Counted from the stretch's first letter, positions 32,520 to 40,061 are shown. The stretch: 64,000 bases of DNA from JAMLHH01 sp964653095 (GCA_964653095.1 CAZZEH010000004.1:61965-125964); one strand, 5' to 3'. Numbers and translations are program-made. The notes: generated by a model from the sequence alone, not told the origin.

Positions 32520-33461
32520 ATGTACTCCAGAGAAAAAAAACACTCTCAGAATAGAAGTTTTTTTAACGAAAAAAGGCTTGATGCAGCCTTTGAAAACTTT
32601 ATTGAGGTGAAAGAGGCCGATCACCTGAGACCGGATACCATTAGAAGTTACAAATCTGTAATTGTCAACTTCTCGGATTTTGTGGACAAAAAACTTAAAT
32701 CCCGGGATATCTATGTAAATCAAATTGGTAACAGAATGGCCGGAGAGTTTTCTCTGTTCCTGAATAAGAAAAATATCAATGCACGTACGTACAACAACTA
32801 TATACTAAGCCTGAGAACAATCTTTGATTTTTTCGTAGCATACGGATTTACCGAAAATAATCCTTTTAAAGCCATCAAAAAGAAAAGAAACCCTATCAAA
32901 ACAAGGCTCTATATCAATGATGCAGAAAAAAATAAAATATATAAATACTTATTAGAGCATGACGAAAAATATTTGAGAATAGTCATGATGTCATATTTTA
33001 CACTACTCCGGCGCAAAGAAATCACCATGATCAAGGTAGGAGATATAGACCTGGCACGCTCCATTGTATATGTCAAAGCCGATATAGCTAAAAACAGAAA
33101 GGATAATAACCTGACCATACCGCCCACAATGGCCAAATACCTGAAAGAAATGAACCTGAGCCGATACCCTAAAAGCTATTACTTGTTTTCAGATACATTT
33201 ATGCCGGGAAAGAAAAAATTAAGCCCTAAAAAAATATCTGACCGGTGGGCAAAAATGAGAAAAACACTGAACCTAAGCCCCAGGCTGCAATTTATGAGTC
33301 TCAGAGACAGTGGAATCAAAAAACTGGTACAGCTGCATACCCCTTTGGATGATGTCATGAACCATGCCCGACACTGGTCTTTAGATGTCACCAAAACCTA
33401 CCTCATGCACGATACAGGAAAAGCAATTGACAGTATTAAAAATTCAGAAATGGATTTTTGA
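32520..33461 (+). CDS. int: Tyrosine integrase of E2
   Basis: This 313-residue protein has an N-terminal SAM-like core-binding domain (EVKEADHLRPDTIRSYKSVI ... GNRMAGEFSLFLNKKNINAR) and a C-terminal catalytic domain: first Arg in YFTLLRRKEITMIKVGDIDL, second Arg in MSLRDSGIKKL (Ser instead of the common His at the start of this box), His in NHARHWSLDVTK, and nucleophile Tyr in KTYLMHDTG. It lies 100 bases from the tRNA repeat, as expected for a tRNA-targeting integrase. Confidence 0.93.
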   Translation: MYSREKKHSQNRSFFNEKRLDAAFENFIEVKEADHLRPDTIRSYKSVIVNFSDFVDKKLKSRDIYVNQIGNRMAGEFSLFLNKKNINARTYNNYILSLRTIFDFFVAYGFTENNPFKAIKKKRNPIKTRLYINDAEKNKIYKYLLEHDEKYLRIVMMSYFTLLRRKEITMIKVGDIDLARSIVYVKADIAKNRKDNNLTIPPTMAKYLKEMNLSRYPKSYYLFSDTFMPGKKKLSPKKISDRWAKMRKTLNLSPRLQFMSLRDSGIKKLVQLHTPLDDVMNHARHWSLDVTKTYLMHDTGKAIDSIKNSEMDF

Positions 33462-33491
33462 GCAAAAAAAAAGGGAACGTTTTCGCTCCCT
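33462..33491 (-). terminator. Terminator for the leftward BrnTA operon
   Basis: On the minus strand AGGGAGCG AAAA CGTTCCCT forms a hairpin followed by a long T-run. It also separates the integrase gene from the converging operon. Confidence 0.8.
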
Positions 33492-33539
33492 AAAATTCAT
33501 AAGCTTTTTCAAGCTTTCCGTAACGATGCGTAAAAAAAA

Positions 33540-33734
33540 TTATCGTGCTGCTTTCTTTGCAGGCTTATTATTCTTTTTTGAAACTGTCTTTTTTGATTTA
33601 GACTCTTTCAATAATTTTAAAAATTCTTTTTCTCCTATAGCTTTTGATTTGTCAACGACAATTTCTTCAGAAGCTGGAGTCAGAGGAACATAAAATAACT
33701 CTTTAGTAGATGGTTTAAATTGTTTTAGTGTCAT
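33540..33734 (-). CDS. BrnA-like antitoxin, copy 1
   Basis: This 64-residue protein starts MTLKQFKPSTKELFYVPLTP with a lysine-rich C-terminus (SKKTVSKKNNKPAKKAAR). It follows and overlaps a BrnT toxin gene by 20 bases, as BrnA does. The sequence itself is a poor match to classical BrnA (no obvious ribbon-helix-helix), so the call is by operon context. Confidence 0.6.
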   Translation of the reverse strand: MTLKQFKPSTKELFYVPLTPASEEIVVDKSKAIGEKEFLKLLKESKSKKTVSKKNNKPAKKAAR

Positions 33735-34002
33735 ATTCCCTCCGGTTTTTCTTATTTGCTAATCTACTGCTTATTATTCTAATTTTACCATTTCTAAACG
33801 TAAAAACGACAAATAATATACGATTCAAAAAACTATTACCTATTACAGTGTAACGTTTTTCTGCCTTACTATGTTTCAAATCTAAGTTTATAATCCTTTT
33901 TTTATCATAAAACACGCTCTCAGCTTCATTATTGGCAATGCCATGTTTATTGACACTTTTATTCTTATTGCCTTCGTCCCATTCAAATTTTAATTCTTCC
34001 AT
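33715..34002 (-). CDS. brnT: BrnT-family toxin, copy 1
   Basis: This 95-residue protein has the BrnT signature: KFEWDEGNKNKSVNKHGIAN (residues 5-24), NEAESVFYDK, EKRYTVIGNSFLNRILFVVF, and the C-terminal KIRIISSRLANKKNRREY. It is a RelE-fold ribonuclease in known systems. A second copy about 60% alike by eye lies at 34512-34796. Confidence 0.9.
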   Translation of the reverse strand: MEELKFEWDEGNKNKSVNKHGIANNEAESVFYDKKRIINLDLKHSKAEKRYTVIGNSFLNRILFVVFTFRNGKIRIISSRLANKKNRREYDTKTI

Positions 34003-34027
34003 TTCAGCTTACTTTTTTAAAAATAGC

Positions 34028-34060
34028 AAAAAAAAAGAGTGCGTATTGCTACACACTCTC
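34028..34060 (-). terminator. Terminator between cassettes
   Basis: AGAGTG / CACTCT stem on the minus strand followed by a nine-base T-run, downstream of the gene at 34110-34304. Confidence 0.7.
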
Positions 34061-34109
34061 TGAAACGTACGTTTCTAATAGGCCAAATTGCACCCATGTG
34101 CTGCCTCTT

Positions 34110-34304
34110 CTATATTAATCCAAGCTTCTTAGCTTTTTTCTTTTCATCAGGAAATTTCATAATCATTAAAAAATAATCTTTAGCAGCTTTTTCCTTTTCA
34201 TTTGGCTTAAACTCCATGTATTTCATATGCACCGGAAAACTTTTTGGAAGTTTGCCATTATACATTTTTTTCAGTTTTTGTAAATAACTCATACTCGATA
34301 ACAT
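34110..34304 (-). CDS. Small lysine-rich protein
   Basis: This 64-residue protein starts MLSSMSYLQKLKKMYNGKLP and continues KSFPVHMKYMEFKPNEKEKA, with a basic helical C-terminus. It is unrecognised and lies between the two BrnT cassettes, with its own terminator. Confidence 0.5.
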   Translation of the reverse strand: MLSSMSYLQKLKKMYNGKLPKSFPVHMKYMEFKPNEKEKAAKDYFLMIMKFPDEKKKAKKLGLI

Positions 34305-34351
34305 GTTATTATATACGCAAATTTACTCTGAATTTCGGGCAGCCTCTTAAC

Positions 34352-34534
34352 TTATCGTGTTGCCTTTTTCTTAGCAGACTTATTTTTCTTTTTGGGATAT
34401 AAAAGTTCTTTTGCTTCTTTTTTTGAAAGCTTTTTCATTTTAGAAATATCCAACCTGTCTAATTCCTTATCAGACATTTCTTTTACGTAGAAAACTTCTT
34501 TACGTGGCTTTTTACCTATTGGACGCATATTCAT
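34352..34534 (-). CDS. BrnA-like antitoxin, copy 2
   Basis: This 60-residue protein starts MNMRPIGKKPRKEVFYVKEM and has the same plan as copy 1: a short N-terminal region, then a helical lysine-rich tail. It overlaps the second BrnT gene by 23 bases. Confidence 0.55.
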   Translation of the reverse strand: MNMRPIGKKPRKEVFYVKEMSDKELDRLDISKMKKLSKKEAKELLYPKKKNKSAKKKATR

Positions 34535-34796
34535 TTCTAAACTTTTTATTTGCTACACGTGTGCTAATAATTCTAATTTTACTGCCACGCATTGTGAAAA
34601 CTGATATTAATATACGGTCTAAAAAACTCTTTCCTACACAAATATATCTTTTTTCGACGATACTATGCTTAATATCACTATAAATAACAAGATTTGAGTC
34701 ATAAAACACACTTTCCGCTTCGTCATTTGAAATACCGTGCTTTAAAACACTTTTATGCTCATTGCCTTTGTCCCATTCAAATTTTAATTCTTTCAT
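34512..34796 (-). CDS. brnT: BrnT-family toxin, copy 2
   Basis: This 94-residue protein is a paralogue of copy 1: KFEWDKGNEHKSVLKHGISN, DEAESVFYDSNLVIYSDIKH, KRYICVGKSFLDRILISVFT, KIRIISTRVANKKFRNEY. The two cassettes look like a tandem duplication that has diverged, which may allow different antitoxin specificities. Confidence 0.9.
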   Translation of the reverse strand: MKELKFEWDKGNEHKSVLKHGISNDEAESVFYDSNLVIYSDIKHSIVEKRYICVGKSFLDRILISVFTMRGSKIRIISTRVANKKFRNEYASNR

Positions 34797-34808
34797 ATCA
34801 TTTCATTT

Positions 34809-35003
34809 TCAGGGTTCGCCCAGGGCTTCATAGATTTTGGACAGTTCCAGAGGTGTAAATATTCGTATATACTTATACTCGGACTCCGTAAACAGACAGC
34901 CCTCCCCTACCAGACCCGCCCGGCGTATCCAGCTGTGAAGGGTTTGGACTGAGATACCGTATTGCTCGGCTAATTGGGATTTGGACATAGGACGGGTATT
35001 CAT
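34809..35003 (-). CDS. Helix-turn-helix protein, DUF4248-like
   Basis: This 64-residue protein starts MNTRPMSKSQLAEQYGISVQ and has a helix-turn-helix (QLAEQYGISVQTLHSWIRRA). It resembles short DUF4248-type proteins of Bacteroidota mobile elements. It begins one base after the ATPase stop and may be co-regulated with it. Confidence 0.7.
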   Translation of the reverse strand: MNTRPMSKSQLAEQYGISVQTLHSWIRRAGLVGEGCLFTESEYKYIRIFTPLELSKIYEALGEP

Positions 35004-35004
35004 A

Positions 35005-35550
35005 TTACAGGTCGATTACTTCAAAATAATGTGGATTTTTATGCTTACTGACACGTTGATGCACCTCCCGGATTTCGTCCCAGTTGTAAAATTTGTTGCT
35101 GCTCGCGGCCAGCCGCTCTTTAGTCTTGAGAATGACTAACTGATCCATCACCGAACACAGATAAACCGGTATCTGCTTGATGGCATGAAACATGACAATG
35201 ATATCCTGATTGTGCTGCTTAGAATCCGAAAAAAGACGTATCTGATCCTTGGACAAGCCAAACGGCAAATACTTAAATGCATCTTCCAAAATGATATTGG
35301 CATTCCAAACGTTTGTATTAATCTCCGTTAATATCTCGTTGGTATCGCCGTGAAAAATCCTGTACGTTCCGTTTTTCCAGTATTTCAGCCGTTCTATACT
35401 CACCACAGGGTATTGGCGATAAGCCGGGTGATCGAGTGTATCGACTATGAGCGTCTTTTTGGGGCTTCGCTGCAATAATTTCAACGCCAAAGTAGTCTTG
35501 CCGCTACCCTTGCCGCCTACTATACATACTATTTTATTGAGTCTTGTCAT
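35005..35550 (-). CDS. P-loop ATPase, candidate genome-packaging ATPase
   Basis: This 181-residue protein starts MTRLNKIVCIVGGKGSGKTT. Walker A is GGKGSGKT (residues about 10-17) and the Walker B-like segment is NANIILEDAFKYLPFG. A C-terminal QDIIVMFHAIKQIPVYLCSV follows. The small size and single domain fit A32/FtsK-HerA-like packaging ATPases of tailless viruses, or Zot-like proteins. The start at 35550 is chosen because the upstream ATG adds repeat-derived residues. Confidence 0.7.
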   Translation of the reverse strand: MTRLNKIVCIVGGKGSGKTTLALKLLQRSPKKTLIVDTLDHPAYRQYPVVSIERLKYWKNGTYRIFHGDTNEILTEINTNVWNANIILEDAFKYLPFGLSKDQIRLFSDSKQHNQDIIVMFHAIKQIPVYLCSVMDQLVILKTKERLAASSNKFYNWDEIREVHQRVSKHKNPHYFEVIDL

Positions 35551-35559
35551 TTGTTTGTT

Positions 35560-35708
35560 TTTTGGACCACGGACGATAGACCACTGACCACAGTTTTTGA
35601 CCACGGACCACGGACCGCCGTCTGTCGTCTGTCGTCTGCCGTCTGCCGTCTGTCGTCTGCCGTCTGTCGTCCGTCGTCTGCCGTCTGTCGTCCGTCGTCC
35701 GCCGTCTA
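35560..35708. repeat. Long heptamer array
   Basis: GAC-type heptamers at about 35565-35618, then at least twelve consecutive GTC(C/T)G(T/C)(C/G) heptamers at 35620-35706 with no insertion, running up to the next stop codon. This is the cleanest array in the window. Confidence 0.92.
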
Positions 35709-36311
35709 TTCCGTAATCACATCCAGCACTCTCGGCAGCATCACATTAGCCAGGGCCATCATCAGCGCATACGAAGGCGGCAACTGATAACCCGGCAACT
35801 CTTTGATGATTAATACCAGACTTTCCTCCAATTGGTCATACTCCAAATCCGTAAACGGCAAATCTTCCACCTTTTTTTGTACACGATTCAAAATCCTGAT
35901 CTTAGCCCGGTCCGGTATCTCCAGTTCGTCAAACTGCTTAAGACCTTCATTTACAGACTCATTGAGTTCCTCAAAGCGTTCCAAATCCTCTGCCGTACCT
36001 ATCTTACGTTTGAGTTTCCACTTGTATATAGACTTGAGCAACATTTGCTGCAGCGAGTCAAATACTCCTACATACAGACTGGCACTGGTCTCTACCGAAA
36101 GTAAAGACTTAGGCGGCGCATCCTCCGGGTCTTCCGGCAGTTTAGGCTCCGGCATAGGCTCAAAATCATGCTCCGTACTCCTGTCTTCGTCAAAAGTGAT
36201 TGTTTCTTCCGGCTCAAAATCATGTACAAGGTCCGCCGGTTGCGCCTTGTGTTCCGTTTCGCGGGCAAAATCTTCCATTAACTTCGCTCCGCTCGCTGAT
36301 ATTTCACTCAT
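35706..36311 (-). CDS. Acidic-N-terminal helical protein of E2
   Basis: This 201-residue protein has an acidic, proline-rich N-terminal half (FEPMPEPKLPEDPEDAPPKS) and a helical C-terminal half (SLYVGVFDSLQQMLLKSIYK, ERFEELNESVNEGLKQFDEL, YQLPPSYALMMALANVMLPR). It lies upstream of the ATPase in the same leftward operon. It may be a capsid-associated or scaffold-like protein; no family is recognised. Confidence 0.65.
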   Translation of the reverse strand: MSEISASGAKLMEDFARETEHKAQPADLVHDFEPEETITFDEDRSTEHDFEPMPEPKLPEDPEDAPPKSLLSVETSASLYVGVFDSLQQMLLKSIYKWKLKRKIGTAEDLERFEELNESVNEGLKQFDELEIPDRAKIRILNRVQKKVEDLPFTDLEYDQLEESLVLIIKELPGYQLPPSYALMMALANVMLPRVLDVITE

Positions 36312-36437
36312 TTGCTATTTATTTGGTGATTGTTTATATTTGCATAGCGGCTAATCAGAAACGTTTTGGACGTAAGAGGTAGGACATAGCATACACTCGC
36401 TCGATTAGCCGCCTTTTCTACATATTTTCTTATTTTC

Positions 36438-36815
36438 TTACTTCCCAAACTGTTCTGTGGCCGGCACTTCGACTCCGCTCAGTGTCCGTCCGTCGTCTTC
36501 CCGATAGTCCCGATAGCCATCGGGATCGGGAGTCCGTGGTCTGTGGTCTGCCAAGTGTTTATATTTCTCAAATAGAGGTGCCAATGCCGATAATCCCGCC
36601 AAATGCTCATTGAGTTCACCGCTGATAATTTTGGGCAGCAGCTTACCTACCGATCGGGTGGATACCCGGATACTGCCGTCCGGCTCCGTCATCCCGAGAT
36701 TAATCAGCAACTCGCGAATAGTAACCGCCAGCAGACGGATATCGGCCTTCATCGCCTCATTCTCCTGTATCAGCCGCTCCGTCTCCGTCAGGCTCTCCGT
36801 CTTGATTGGGTTCAT
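36438..36815 (-). CDS. Helical protein with repeat-encoded C-terminus
   Basis: This 125-residue protein starts MNPIKTESLTETERLIQENE, with a native helical part to about residue 90 (LAGLSALAPLFEKYKHL). The rest (ADHRPRTPDPDGYRDYREDD) is translated repeat, including a variant of the CCCGATAGC palindrome and a CACTTCGACTCCGCTCAGTG element. No function is visible. Confidence 0.55.
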   Translation of the reverse strand: MNPIKTESLTETERLIQENEAMKADIRLLAVTIRELLINLGMTEPDGSIRVSTRSVGKLLPKIISGELNEHLAGLSALAPLFEKYKHLADHRPRTPDPDGYRDYREDDGRTLSGVEVPATEQFGK

Positions 36816-37059
36816 CTTCCTGATTTATAAGCTCACGAATCACATCTGCAGACGGCTGCATGAAATCATACCGCTGCAAATATTCCTTATTGACAATGAA
36901 ATGCATCATCTGCCTCACACAATCCGCCCGGTCTTTACTCAGTCCCTGCTCCACCCGCCAGCGAATAATGGCATCCATCACCGCATACTCCTCTACCGAC
37001 AGATTGGCCCCAATCATCTTGCGGGCTCTTTTTTTGGGTTCTACAAAATCCTGTATCAT
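36757..37059 (-). CDS. Small DNA-binding-like protein
   Basis: This 100-residue protein starts MIQDFVEPKKRARKMIGANL. The pattern NLSVEEYAVMDAIIRWRVEQ and KDRADCVRQMMHFIVNKEYL suggests a ribbon-helix-helix-like or small helical regulator. The C-terminal 20 residues are acidic. It is the first gene of the leftward ATPase operon, just left of the iteron region, and overlaps the next gene by about 58 bases. Confidence 0.6.
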   Translation of the reverse strand: MIQDFVEPKKRARKMIGANLSVEEYAVMDAIIRWRVEQGLSKDRADCVRQMMHFIVNKEYLQRYDFMQPSADVIRELINQEDEPNQDGEPDGDGAADTGE

Positions 37060-37124
37060 GATAGATTTAATTTATTAATACCTCAAATCTAATAAATATA
37101 TTTTATAAATAGCTGGAAGATTTT

Positions 37125-37235
37125 TTGGACGACGGCACTTCGACAGGCTCAGTGTCCGTCTGTGGTCAAAAAACTATGGTCAAAAACTGTGGTCTGTGGT
37201 CTCCCGATAGCTATCGGGAGGTCTGTGGTCATTAA
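37125..37235. repeat. Heptamers with CACTTCGACAGGCTCAGTG and palindrome
   Basis: A few heptamers, CACTTCGACAGGCTCAGTG at about 37135-37153, and CTCCCGATAGCTATCGGGAG at about 37201-37220. Confidence 0.8.
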
Positions 37236-37311
37236 TCTAAAACAATTAACCTTCAGTAACCCTTTTTTGGGGTGTTTGCTGGGACAACGCTCATTCTCAA
37301 TGAGTTGCACG

Positions 37312-37550
37312 TGTTCCATTAAAGTAGCAAAATCGGCATAACTCGTTAATACTCATTCGTTTAACACGTGGGACATAAAGCTGGCGTTTGCTGTTCCACC
37401 TGTTCCAGTTATTACTGACATTTATAATATTATAGACATTTATAAAATATAATCTATTAAAAATCAGCTTGGAACAGCTTGGAACAGGGTTGGAACAGGT
37501 TTTGGAACAGCATAACTTATTGATAACCAGCCTTGTCCCAGCTGGAACAG
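37312..37550. repeat. TGGAACAG iterons: candidate E2 origin or control region
   Basis: TGGAACAG occurs at 37470, 37480, 37491, 37503 and 37543, and in inverse orientation at 37391 and 37400, with a partial TGTTCCA at 37312. Spacing in the main cluster is 10-12 bases, one helical turn. The A/T-rich segment 37411-37460 lies between the two orientations. The region from 37060 to 37652 has no convincing gene. Confidence 0.65.
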
Positions 37551-37606
37551 GTTTTTTATAGGTATTGACATATATAAAAATGAAGATTTTTAAAGAGTTT
37601 TTTGAC

Positions 37607-37635
37607 AAAAAAAAAGCCCCCCAAAAAAGGGAGGC
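37607..37635 (-). terminator. Terminator for the gene at 37653
   Basis: On the minus strand GCCTCCC / GGGGGGC with a T-rich loop is followed by nine T residues. Confidence 0.85.
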
Positions 37636-37652
37636 CACACGAAAAAAATACT

Positions 37653-37886
37653 TTAGGATACTGTAAGATTAGGATACTTCTTCCAAATTTTTTGGAAAAT
37701 AGAATCTGAACTACACCTAATCAATATGCACCGGCTATTAAATATAGCTCGGACAGTAACCTTACCCTGATTGTAATAATTCTTGATCCGTACGTTGTCC
37801 AACTCAGGATACAAATTTTGTAATTGACTTTTGAGGTCTGTTAACTCCTGGATAGATAGCTTTGTGTTCTTTTTACGGTTTCGCAT
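37653..37886 (-). CDS. Small basic protein behind an attenuator-like leader
   Basis: This 77-residue protein starts MRNRKKNTKLSIQELTDLKS and continues NVRIKNYYNQGKVTVRAIFN, CSSDSIFQKIWKKYPNLTVS. It is basic and unrecognised, with a possible nucleic-acid-binding role. The start at 37886 is preferred over 37919 because the earlier start would lie inside the leader's T-run. It has its own leader and terminator, so it is a single-gene unit. Confidence 0.6.
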   Translation of the reverse strand: MRNRKKNTKLSIQELTDLKSQLQNLYPELDNVRIKNYYNQGKVTVRAIFNSRCILIRCSSDSIFQKIWKKYPNLTVS

Positions 37887-37912
37887 GATAAAAAATTTAA
37901 AATTAAAAAAGG

Positions 37913-38039
37913 GGCGCACGCTGCGAAACCAACTAATCCGAAAATTAGAAAAGAGTTGAGCTTCTTAAGCTCTCGTGCGCCTATATTGTAAAGACTCTTT
38001 GAAAACGAGATTTTCGGATTCATATTAATTGGTTTCGCA
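37913..38039 (-). promoter_or_regulatory. Structured leader with mutually exclusive stems (attenuator-like)
   Basis: Minus strand order is B, A, B', A'. A (38 kb side, GGCGCACG at 37981-37974) pairs with A' (CGTGCGCC at 37920-37913), followed directly by CCTTTTTT: a terminator. B (TGCGAAACCAATTAATATGA onward, 38039-38010) pairs with B' (ATTTTCGGATTAGTTGGTTT onward, 37944-37921), which lies inside the A/A' hairpin. So B:B' would compete with or pseudoknot the terminator. Small hairpins GAGCTT/AAGCTC and CTAAT/ATTAG add to the fold. Confidence 0.65.
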
Positions 38040-38126
38040 CTTCAAATATAGCAAACCCGGTGCCAAAAAAGCAAGGTTTGGGGAAAAGATTTTTTGTTAT
38101 CTTTGGTATAAGCAAAGCCCGATATC

Positions 38127-38321
38127 ATGACCATAGTACAAAAAGACGGACAGTATATCATCAAAATACCGGTAGAAAATATATCCAAAGCAGAAATAAA
38201 AAGTATGCTGAAATATATAGAAGTCAGAGGTATCACGGCATCCAAACGCAACTGGCAAAAATCTGTCCGCATGGGACGGCTGCTCAAAAAGGATTCATTG
38301 GCCAAATACGGACCTAAATGA
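38127..38321 (+). CDS. VapB-like antitoxin
   Basis: This 64-residue protein starts MTIVQKDGQYIIKIPVENIS with a short beta-strand N-terminus and a basic C-terminal tail. It overlaps the PIN-domain gene by four bases, as antitoxins of this class usually do. Confidence 0.75.
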   Translation: MTIVQKDGQYIIKIPVENISKAEIKSMLKYIEVRGITASKRNWQKSVRMGRLLKKDSLAKYGPK

Positions 38322-38761
38322 TCGTCCTGGCTGACACCAATATTTTATTCAGCTTTTATCTCAATTCGGCCAAAATACACCGGCTGATCACAGACGACCA
38401 CAACAATTTACAGATTTACGCCCCGGAATTTGCCTTTACAGAACTCCACCATCACAAAAAAAAGGTCATCCAAACGGCAGATATCAGCCTGAGAGACTAC
38501 CAAAAAATGACCAAATACCTCAAACAAAAAGTCAACAACCTGATTAAGACTTCCGATCTGGATAAAAAATACATAGTCAAAGCCGAAAAACTGATAGGAC
38601 ATATAGATATAGATGATGTACTGATAGTAGCCTCAGCCTTATCGGTACCGTGTCATTTGTGGACTTCTGACAGGCGTATCTTAAATGAGCTTCGCAAAAC
38701 AAACCGCCTGAAAACCATCACCACAGCCGAGCTTTACCGCCGACTCTATCCCGCGCGATAA
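38318..38761 (+). CDS. PIN-domain ribonuclease toxin (VapC-like)
   Basis: This 147-residue protein starts MIVLADTNILFSFYLNSAKI with the first acidic residue of the PIN site in LADTN. EFAFTELHHHKKK supplies the conserved Glu, and the C-terminal HIDIDDVLIVASALSVPCHL and LWTSDRRI give the remaining acidic residues. It is the toxin of a third toxin-antitoxin cassette in E2. Confidence 0.9.
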   Translation: MIVLADTNILFSFYLNSAKIHRLITDDHNNLQIYAPEFAFTELHHHKKKVIQTADISLRDYQKMTKYLKQKVNNLIKTSDLDKKYIVKAEKLIGHIDIDDVLIVASALSVPCHLWTSDRRILNELRKTNRLKTITTAELYRRLYPAR

Positions 38762-38764
38762 TTC

Positions 38765-38950
38765 AGCTGACCACTGACCACTGACCACTGACCACAGGTC
38801 AAAAGCTGTCGTCTGTCGTCCGTGGTCTGCGGTCACTGAGCGGAGTCGAAGTGCTGTCGTCCGTCGTCTGCGGTCACTGAGCCTGTCGAAGTGCTGTCGT
38901 CCGTCGTCTGCGGTCACTGAGCGGAGTCGAAGTGCCGTCCATTGTCCACT
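38765..38950. repeat. Heptamer array with three CACTGAGCG-type elements
   Basis: GAC-type heptamers at about 38768-38798, then three successive copies of GTCGTCTGCGGTCACTGAGC followed by GGAGTCGAAGTG or CTGTCGAAGTG at about 38828-38860, 38868-38895 and 38905-38935. This fills the 296-base gap upstream of the structural operon. Confidence 0.9.
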
Positions 38951-39057
38951 AACCCACAACATACCGATATATTTAACATTATAGATATCTATTAATGATT
39001 AACAACTAAGTGAGTAAATAACATTTTACAGATTTGTACTCATAAATCTTTTTAACC

Positions 39058-39234
39058 ATGAAATTCAAATTCAAAGAAATCAATTGGGCGTTAGTCCTGG
39101 TACTGCTTGCAGTCGCTGTAGGCGGAGGCGTGATCGCTCACCTGCTGATCAAAGAAAAAACCACATTAGAGGGCGATGTCGAGAAAAAGCTGGCGATTGG
39201 CAGCAGCAATAACGACGAAACCGACGAAATCTAA
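39058..39234 (+). CDS. Small one-span membrane protein
   Basis: This 58-residue protein starts MKFKFKEINWALVLVLLAVA and has a membrane helix (WALVLVLLAVAVGGGVIAHL) and an acidic C-terminus. It is the first gene of the rightward structural operon, 29 bases before the capsid candidate. It is probably a membrane component of the virion, by analogy with small membrane proteins of tailless viruses. Confidence 0.75.
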   Translation: MKFKFKEINWALVLVLLAVAVGGGVIAHLLIKEKTTLEGDVEKKLAIGSSNNDETDEI

Positions 39235-39263
39235 AATTTTTTACACCCTTATATACATAAGCA

Positions 39264-40061
39264 ATGAACAAGGCAAAACTTAGAAAAATACAGCAGCTTG
39301 CTCAGCAGGAACTGAGTAGCTACGATGGCACCCTTTCAAATTTTGGAGGCTCTGCCGACGAATGGAACCAATTTGGCGGCTACGGCGGTCTGGACTTTGT
39401 CGATTTTGACGGAGCCGACGGAGCCGAAAACGCAGCCGGAGCATTCCCGCAGGAAGTCCGTCAGGTACAGGTAGGCAAAAGAAGGATGTTCCAGTTTACC
39501 GTAACCAACCTGATGCCCAATGACTCTCAGGACTTTTATCTGTCTGAGGGATTGGACTACGAGCAGGTAGGTACTATCCTTGAGGACGATGCCGCACTGG
39601 GCAGCATAGGCGCAGTAGGCACGATCGACGTAAAGGGCTTGTTGAAAAACATCAAGTATTTCCGCAACTTTTTCCGCGAAAATCCTACGAGAGTATTGGG
39701 CTTCAAAGTGAGTGCGACCACTTCCCTTCAGATAGAGACCAACGTGGATATCGAAGTCGATAGCCCGTTTCATCAGACACTGAAATCGAGACAAATCGTA
39801 TTGGCTGACTACCAAAACGAAAACACGTATCGTGATAAAGTGGTGACCGTACCGGAGCAGTTCCAGTTAGACAGACTGACAAAAGTCCGCATGACCATTG
39901 CGCCGGACACTTCTATGACCGTTACCCTATATATAGGAGCCGTCCTGAGCCCAAGCAAGGCCCTGCACAAATTAGCAGCTAAAGCATCCGGCGGCGTGGA
40001 TTACAGTACCTCTATGCTGAGCGACAAAGCAGCCGCTTACGGACTCAGCTTAGGAATGTAA
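39264..40061 (+). CDS. Candidate major capsid protein of E2 (jelly-roll type inferred)
   Basis: This 265-residue soluble protein has an acidic, Gly-rich N-terminus (GGLDFVDFDGADGAENAAGA), then mostly beta-strand segments: RRMFQFTVTNLMPNDSQDFY, RVLGFKVSATTSLQIETNVD, FHQTLKSRQIVLADYQNENT, TKVRMTIAPDTSMTVTLYIG. It is the only gene in the operon ending in a strong terminator right after its stop, consistent with very high expression. Size and strand pattern suit a jelly-roll capsid, single or double. I cannot name the family by eye. Confidence 0.6.
   Translation: MNKAKLRKIQQLAQQELSSYDGTLSNFGGSADEWNQFGGYGGLDFVDFDGADGAENAAGAFPQEVRQVQVGKRRMFQFTVTNLMPNDSQDFYLSEGLDYEQVGTILEDDAALGSIGAVGTIDVKGLLKNIKYFRNFFRENPTRVLGFKVSATTSLQIETNVDIEVDSPFHQTLKSRQIVLADYQNENTYRDKVVTVPEQFQLDRLTKVRMTIAPDTSMTVTLYIGAVLSPSKALHKLAAKASGGVDYSTSMLSDKAAAYGLSLGM

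Noticed and set aside
35005..35550. The E2 ATPase as a partition ParA or terminase
   Set aside because: It has a classic GxxGxGKT loop without the ParA signature Lys, and it is far too short, with no nuclease domain, for a terminase.
36438..37059. Genes 36438 and 36757 as one frameshifted gene
   Set aside because: Each has a coherent start and a different composition, and a 58-base overlap is not exceptional in this element; no slippery site is obvious.
37297..37638. A 113-codon open frame on the minus strand across the iteron region
   Set aside because: It has odd composition (many Cys/Asn), spans the terminator and the TGGAACAG repeats, and has no family resemblance; non-coding is more likely.
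38042..38317. Open frames on both strands around the VapB-like gene
   Set aside because: They are shadows of the antitoxin gene at 38127, which has better composition and the four-base overlap with the PIN gene.
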